The notes under the pieces were generated by a model. It made no database searches, was not told the origin of the DNA, and was given only the letters and a program-made list of their open reading frames with translations. This document shows, in pieces, positions 7,295 through 9,490 of a stretch of 9,490 nucleotides of DNA. The stretch is from an uncultured bacterium. GTDB taxonomy: Bacteria > Pseudomonadota > Alphaproteobacteria > CAISDR01. The stretch spans positions 1 through 9,490 of the forward strand of contig CAISDR010000229.1 in assembly GCA_903884125.1 (NCBI GenBank). The letters run 5' to 3'. The stretch's first letter is position 1, and the number at the start of each line of letters is the position of its first letter. A program made the position numbers and the translations under genes.

Positions 7295-7309
7295 ATAACC
7301 AATGGTTAT
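7295..7309. promoter_or_regulatory. LysR-type T-N11-A operator dyad
   Basis: ATAACCA-A-TGGTTAT is a perfect inverted repeat with 7-bp arms and one central base. It fits the LysR-box form T-N11-A exactly (T, eleven bases, A). It overlaps the stop codon of the LysR gene (7306-7308) and lies about 90 bp before the fdsG ATG. It is the most likely binding site of the neighbouring regulator. Confidence 0.6.
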
Positions 7310-8226
7310 GGATTGTCCCTGAACGGACCCCGCATCCGGTCAGCAACATTGACGGTTCGGGCCAGATCCATCAGGCGCAGGGCCAGCGGGGATTGGGGGT
7401 CACGGTCGGCCACGATCAGGCCGATGGTGCGTTCGACCGTCGGCGCGGTCAGTTCCAGCACGCGCGTACCATTCGGCTGACCAAAGAAATAAAGCAGCGG
7501 CTTTGGCACCACGGAACACCAGTGTCCCGAGCTGACGTGGGAACAAAGATTAAAAATTGAATTGGTTTCAACAGACGGTTCCGGCGCACAGCCAATTGAC
7601 CGAAATATACCGTCAATGATCCGCCGGTTCTGCATGTCAGGGGTCAGAAGGCACAGCGGTGCATTCGCCGCCTCGGCCCAGGTTGCGCTGGTCTGACCAT
7701 CAAAACGCCCGCGGTCTGGTACCAGAAGGACATACTCCTCTTTATAAAGCGGGATGACCTGAACCCCCATCAAGGGTTCATTGTCGAGATAAGTAATCCC
7801 GGCATCCAGATTGAATTCATCCATACGGTGAATGATCTCGTCCGATGTGATCGACAGGACCGAGATCTTAACCTGTGGATATTTGCCAAAAAATGGACCG
7901 GTCAGGCAGGATACAATCGGCAGGGCCGTTGGAATGGCCCCCAGGCGCAGGCGACCTGAAACGCCTTCGCGCAATTCTGCCAATGTCTGATGCATGGCAT
8001 CAATTTCAGCCTTGATCCGCCGGGCATGGCCCAGAACGCTCTGACCTTCGGCGGTAAAGCCGGAAAAGCGATGGTCACGCTGGATCAGCGGGACACCCAG
8101 ACTTTCTTCAAGGTGTTTGAGGGATGCTGACAGGCCCGGCTGCGACACGCCCACCTGCTGGGCGGCCTTGCCGAAATGGTGCGCCTTGGCCAGCGCCAGA
8201 AGGTGGGATAGTTGCCTGAGGATCAT
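7306..8226 (-). CDS. LysR-type transcriptional regulator, probable regulator of the fds operon
   Basis: DNA-binding regulator of 306 residues, the normal length for the family. The N-terminal winged helix-turn-helix covers about residues 1-60 (HFGKAAQQVGVSQPGLSASL, 17-36, followed by LEESLGVPLIQR), then a linker helix to about residue 88 and a two-lobed effector domain from GRLRLGAIPTALP (91-103) to about 290. There is no signal peptide or membrane segment. The gene lies upstream of fdsG in the same direction, unlike the divergent layout common for LysR genes, with a T-N11-A dyad over its own stop codon. A role like FdsR of Cupriavidus, sensing formate or a related signal, is inferred from context. 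ATG 8226 has a weak Shine-Dalgarno sequence; no better start is apparent. Confidence 0.9.
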   Translation of the reverse strand: MILRQLSHLLALAKAHHFGKAAQQVGVSQPGLSASLKHLEESLGVPLIQRDHRFSGFTAEGQSVLGHARRIKAEIDAMHQTLAELREGVSGRLRLGAIPTALPIVSCLTGPFFGKYPQVKISVLSITSDEIIHRMDEFNLDAGITYLDNEPLMGVQVIPLYKEEYVLLVPDRGRFDGQTSATWAEAANAPLCLLTPDMQNRRIIDGIFRSIGCAPEPSVETNSIFNLCSHVSSGHWCSVVPKPLLYFFGQPNGTRVLELTAPTVERTIGLIVADRDPQSPLALRLMDLARTVNVADRMRGPFRDNP

Positions 8227-8282
8227 GGTGCAGCTCTAGCACACAAGGCACTGGCCGCGAAATTGCCCGAAAGCGGACCGAT
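8227..8282 (-). other. folE-lysR intergenic gap, no clear signal
   Basis: These 56 nt between the folE stop and the LysR start contain no convincing terminator and no recognisable promoter. A CCGC/GCGG pair (8255-8258 with 8273-8276) could form only a 4-bp stem with a 14-nt loop and no T-run. The LysR gene may therefore be read in part from folE. Confidence 0.4.
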
Positions 8283-8906
8283 TTAACCTTCCATCGTGCT
8301 GGATGGATTACCGATCACCGACAGAAACTCGCGCCGGGTCATTGGATCTGTGCGGAATGCACCCAGCATGGTGGACGTCACCATGGATACGCCGGGCTTG
8401 TGAACACCGCGTGTGGTCATGCACTGGTGCTGAGCCTCGATCACAACCGCGCAACCCTGGGGCTCAAGAACATTCTGGATGCAATGAGCAACCTGAGCCG
8501 TCATTTTCTCCTGAACCTGGAACCGGCGGGCATAGGTTTCAACGACCCGCGCCAGTTTGGAAATACCCACCACCCGGTTATTGGGCAGATATGCCACATG
8601 CGCCCGTCCAATGATCGGGGCCATGTGATGTTCACAATGGCTTTCAAACCGAATGTCCCGCAGGACAACCATTTCGTCATAACCTTCAACTTCTTCAAAG
8701 GTGCGCTGCAGATAGGCGACCGGATCATCATGATAGCCGGAAAACCATTCCTCAAACGCGCGGGCAACCCGCGATGGGGTGTCCAGCAGACCTTCACGGT
8801 CGGGATTATCCCCTGCCCAGCGCAACAAGACACGGATTGCCGCCTCGGCCTCGTCGCGCGACGGGCGGGGAGCAATTTTGGGCTTCAGGCGCTTTATGGT
8901 CGACAT
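8283..8906 (-). CDS. folE: GTP cyclohydrolase I (FolE, type IA, zinc-dependent)
   Basis: Enzyme of 207 residues that converts GTP to 7,8-dihydroneopterin triphosphate and formate, the first step of tetrahydrofolate (and often queuosine-type deazapurine) synthesis. Zinc ligands of the type IA enzyme are present: C91 and H94 in SHCEHHMAPIIG, and C162 in QHQCMTTRG. Other signatures are GLLDTPSRVARAFEEWF (39-55) and GISKLARVVETYARRFQVQE (114-133). A longer frame begins at ATG 8927, but AAGGA (8914-8918) is spaced 7 nt from ATG 8906, so MSTIKRLK is preferred. The ATG at 8912 is only 1-2 nt from the same Shine-Dalgarno sequence. It lies 150 nt after apaG with a structured leader. FolE is not part of molybdopterin synthesis, so its closeness to the fds genes is probably not functional. 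Confidence 0.96.
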   Translation of the reverse strand: MSTIKRLKPKIAPRPSRDEAEAAIRVLLRWAGDNPDREGLLDTPSRVARAFEEWFSGYHDDPVAYLQRTFEEVEGYDEMVVLRDIRFESHCEHHMAPIIGRAHVAYLPNNRVVGISKLARVVETYARRFQVQEKMTAQVAHCIQNVLEPQGCAVVIEAQHQCMTTRGVHKPGVSMVTSTMLGAFRTDPMTRREFLSVIGNPSSTMEG

Positions 8907-8913
8907 CGACATT

Positions 8914-8918
8914 TCCTT
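8914..8918 (-). promoter_or_regulatory. folE ribosome binding site
   Basis: AAGGA on the minus strand, 7 nt before ATG 8904-8906. It selects the 207-residue FolE over longer in-frame alternatives at 8912 (too close) and 8927 (lies upstream of this site). Confidence 0.65.
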
Positions 8919-8960
8919 TTGGAGCAACTTTTATAATCTTTTCAACTGGATAGATGAGGT

Positions 8961-9020
8961 CTGCCGGAATTCGGTCACCAGCTTTCATCTGAGATATAGG
9001 CTTACGCAGAAATTCGGCAA
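8961..9020 (-). promoter_or_regulatory. Structured folE leader, candidate THF-II-type (folE motif) riboswitch
   Basis: Read on the minus strand, UGCCGAAUU (9011-9019) pairs with AAUU-C-CGGCA (8962-8971), nine base pairs with a single bulged C, extended by a U-G pair. The stem encloses about 39 nt with purine-rich segments UGCGUAAG (9001-9008) and CUGGUGACCG (8972-8981), separated by a weak inner hairpin (AUC/GAU around 8987-8995). Alphaproteobacterial folE genes are known to carry the THF-II (folE motif) riboswitch, a compact stem with a conserved internal loop. Position and outline fit, but I could not align it to the consensus with certainty; the inner stem is short and the element ends about 55 nt before the folE ATG. 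It may instead be another leader or chance pairing. Confidence 0.35.
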
Positions 9021-9056
9021 CCGGATCATCCCCGCTCACCCAACCCGGTATCGGCC

Positions 9057-9449
9057 CTAGTTCAGCGCACGACTTTCAAACGGGCTGTCCAGTGAAAAGG
9101 CGGGGATGTCCACATCAAATTCGTCGCCGTCTTCGGTCTCCATCGTATAGGTACCAACCATAAAACCCGATGATGTGGAAAGCGGCGCACCGCTGGTGTA
9201 TTCAAAGCTTTCGCCGGGTTTCAGCAAGGGTTGTTCGCCCACAACACCGGCGCCATCCACCACCTGGACCCGGCCCATGGCATCGGTAATCCGCCAGTGA
9301 CGCGAACGCAGCCGGACCGTCTGGTCCGACTTGTTGGCGATCTTGATCCGGTAGGCCCAGACATACAGATTGTCATCCGGCTGGGATTGGTCCGTGAGGT
9401 ATGATGGCTGAACCTTGACCTCGATATCCTTGGTCCGTGCTCGATACAT
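9057..9449 (-). CDS. apaG: ApaG domain protein (Co2+/Mg2+ efflux-associated)
   Basis: Cytoplasmic protein of 130 residues, close to the usual ApaG length of about 125-130. It consists of one fibronectin-III-like beta sandwich. Visible family motifs are YVWAYRIKIAN (29-39), SRHWRITDAMG (49-59), the glycine motif GAGVVGEQP (66-74), LKPGESFEYTSG (76-87) and MVGTYTM (97-103), ending with DIPAFSLDSP (114-123). The biochemical role is unsettled. In Salmonella the corG/apaG gene is linked to cobalt and magnesium resistance; E. coli apaG lies beside apaH. The start at MYRARTKDIEV matches alphaproteobacterial relatives; the upstream Shine-Dalgarno sequence is weak (GGAAAGAAGA). The frame stays open to the right edge but has no further ATG in view. 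Confidence 0.93.
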   Translation of the reverse strand: MYRARTKDIEVKVQPSYLTDQSQPDDNLYVWAYRIKIANKSDQTVRLRSRHWRITDAMGRVQVVDGAGVVGEQPLLKPGESFEYTSGAPLSTSSGFMVGTYTMETEDGDEFDVDIPAFSLDSPFESRALN

Positions 9450-9464
9450 GGGGTCTTCTTTCCA

Positions 9465-9478
9465 AACCTGAACAGGTT
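9465..9478. repeat. Inverted repeat upstream of apaG
   Basis: AACCTG-AA-CAGGTT has perfect 6-bp arms around two bases, 16 nt before the apaG ATG. The centre is too small for a hairpin loop unless the inner pairs open. It could be an operator half of a larger element beyond the window, or chance. Confidence 0.25.
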
Positions 9479-9490
9479 GCTGACGATGGC

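Larger units (their letters stand above)
7206..7305 (-). promoter_or_regulatory. fds operon promoter/leader region
   Basis: This 100-nt gap between the LysR stop and fdsG is AT-rich compared with its surroundings and holds several symmetric elements. No good sigma-70 promoter is visible. The best candidate -10 is GATTAT (7252-7257, minus strand, four of six matches) with only a weak -35 about 17 nt upstream, as expected for an activator-dependent promoter. A start site near 7245 would put the T-N11-A dyad about 55-60 nt upstream, a usual place for a LysR recognition site. No terminator is seen after lysR, so read-through from the regulator gene is possible. Confidence 0.5.

Noticed and set aside
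7295..7309. The ATAACC/GGTTAT dyad as a terminator for the LysR gene
   Set aside because: The stem is AT-rich with a loop of at most three bases and is followed by CAAATAG and then A-rich sequence, not a T-run, on the transcribed strand. An operator fits better.
8255..8276. Possible terminator between folE and the LysR gene
   Set aside because: Only a 4-bp CCGC/GCGG stem with a 14-nt loop, and no T-run after it.
8806..9039. Minus-strand frame of 77 codons with a GTG start in the folE leader
   Set aside because: It overlaps 100 nt of folE in another frame, has no clear Shine-Dalgarno sequence and no recognised domain, and its later part has shadow-like composition. A leader peptide cannot be fully excluded, but the structured RNA explains the region at least as well.
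1..9490. Mobile elements, CRISPR arrays, tRNA or rRNA genes
   Set aside because: I saw no transposase, integrase, long terminal inverted repeats, regularly spaced repeats or tRNA-like cloverleaf; almost all of the window is occupied by identified genes on one strand.

Overview
Every supported gene in this window lies on the minus strand, so the reading order runs from high to low coordinates: apaG, folE, a LysR-type regulator, fdsG, fdsB, fdsA, fdhD, fdsD and an OFA-family MFS transporter cut off by the left edge. The protein sequences look alphaproteobacterial (ApaG with the N-terminus MYRA, the fdsGBA-fdhD-fdsD order, a LysR gene beside it). The moderate base composition and protein style would suit a marine Rhodospirillales such as Thalassospira. 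That taxonomic guess is inference.

The core (about 1-8226) is a formate-oxidation locus. FdsG, FdsB and FdsA form a soluble, NAD-dependent, molybdenum (or possibly tungsten) formate dehydrogenase. FdsA carries the metal-pterin active site with a cysteine ligand and ligand sets for five Fe-S clusters. FdsB carries FMN, the NADH site and a 4Fe-4S cluster. FdsG carries a 2Fe-2S cluster. FdhD is the sulfurtransferase that activates the cofactor, and FdsD is the small delta subunit needed for a mature enzyme. The genes are tightly packed: ATGA overlaps at fdsG/fdsB and fdhD/fdsD, a TAG-ATG abutment at fdsA/fdhD and a 13-nt gap at fdsB/fdsA. The transporter follows 42 nt later behind a very strong Shine-Dalgarno sequence and probably moves formate or a related small carboxylate. 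The LysR regulator sits directly upstream in the same orientation. The 100-nt gap between it and fdsG holds a perfect LysR-type T-N11-A dyad, a second half-site four helical turns away, and another palindrome close to fdsG.

The right end (about 8283-9449) is housekeeping: folE (GTP cyclohydrolase I) and apaG. The 150-nt leader between them can fold into a long bulged stem enclosing a conserved-looking purine-rich loop. It is a candidate folate-sensing riboswitch of the alphaproteobacterial folE type (THF-II), not proven here.

I found no mobile elements, CRISPR arrays, tRNAs or rRNAs, and no wholly new system. The best leads are the folE leader, the LysR operator arrangement, and the transporter's cysteine-bearing TM1-TM2 loop.
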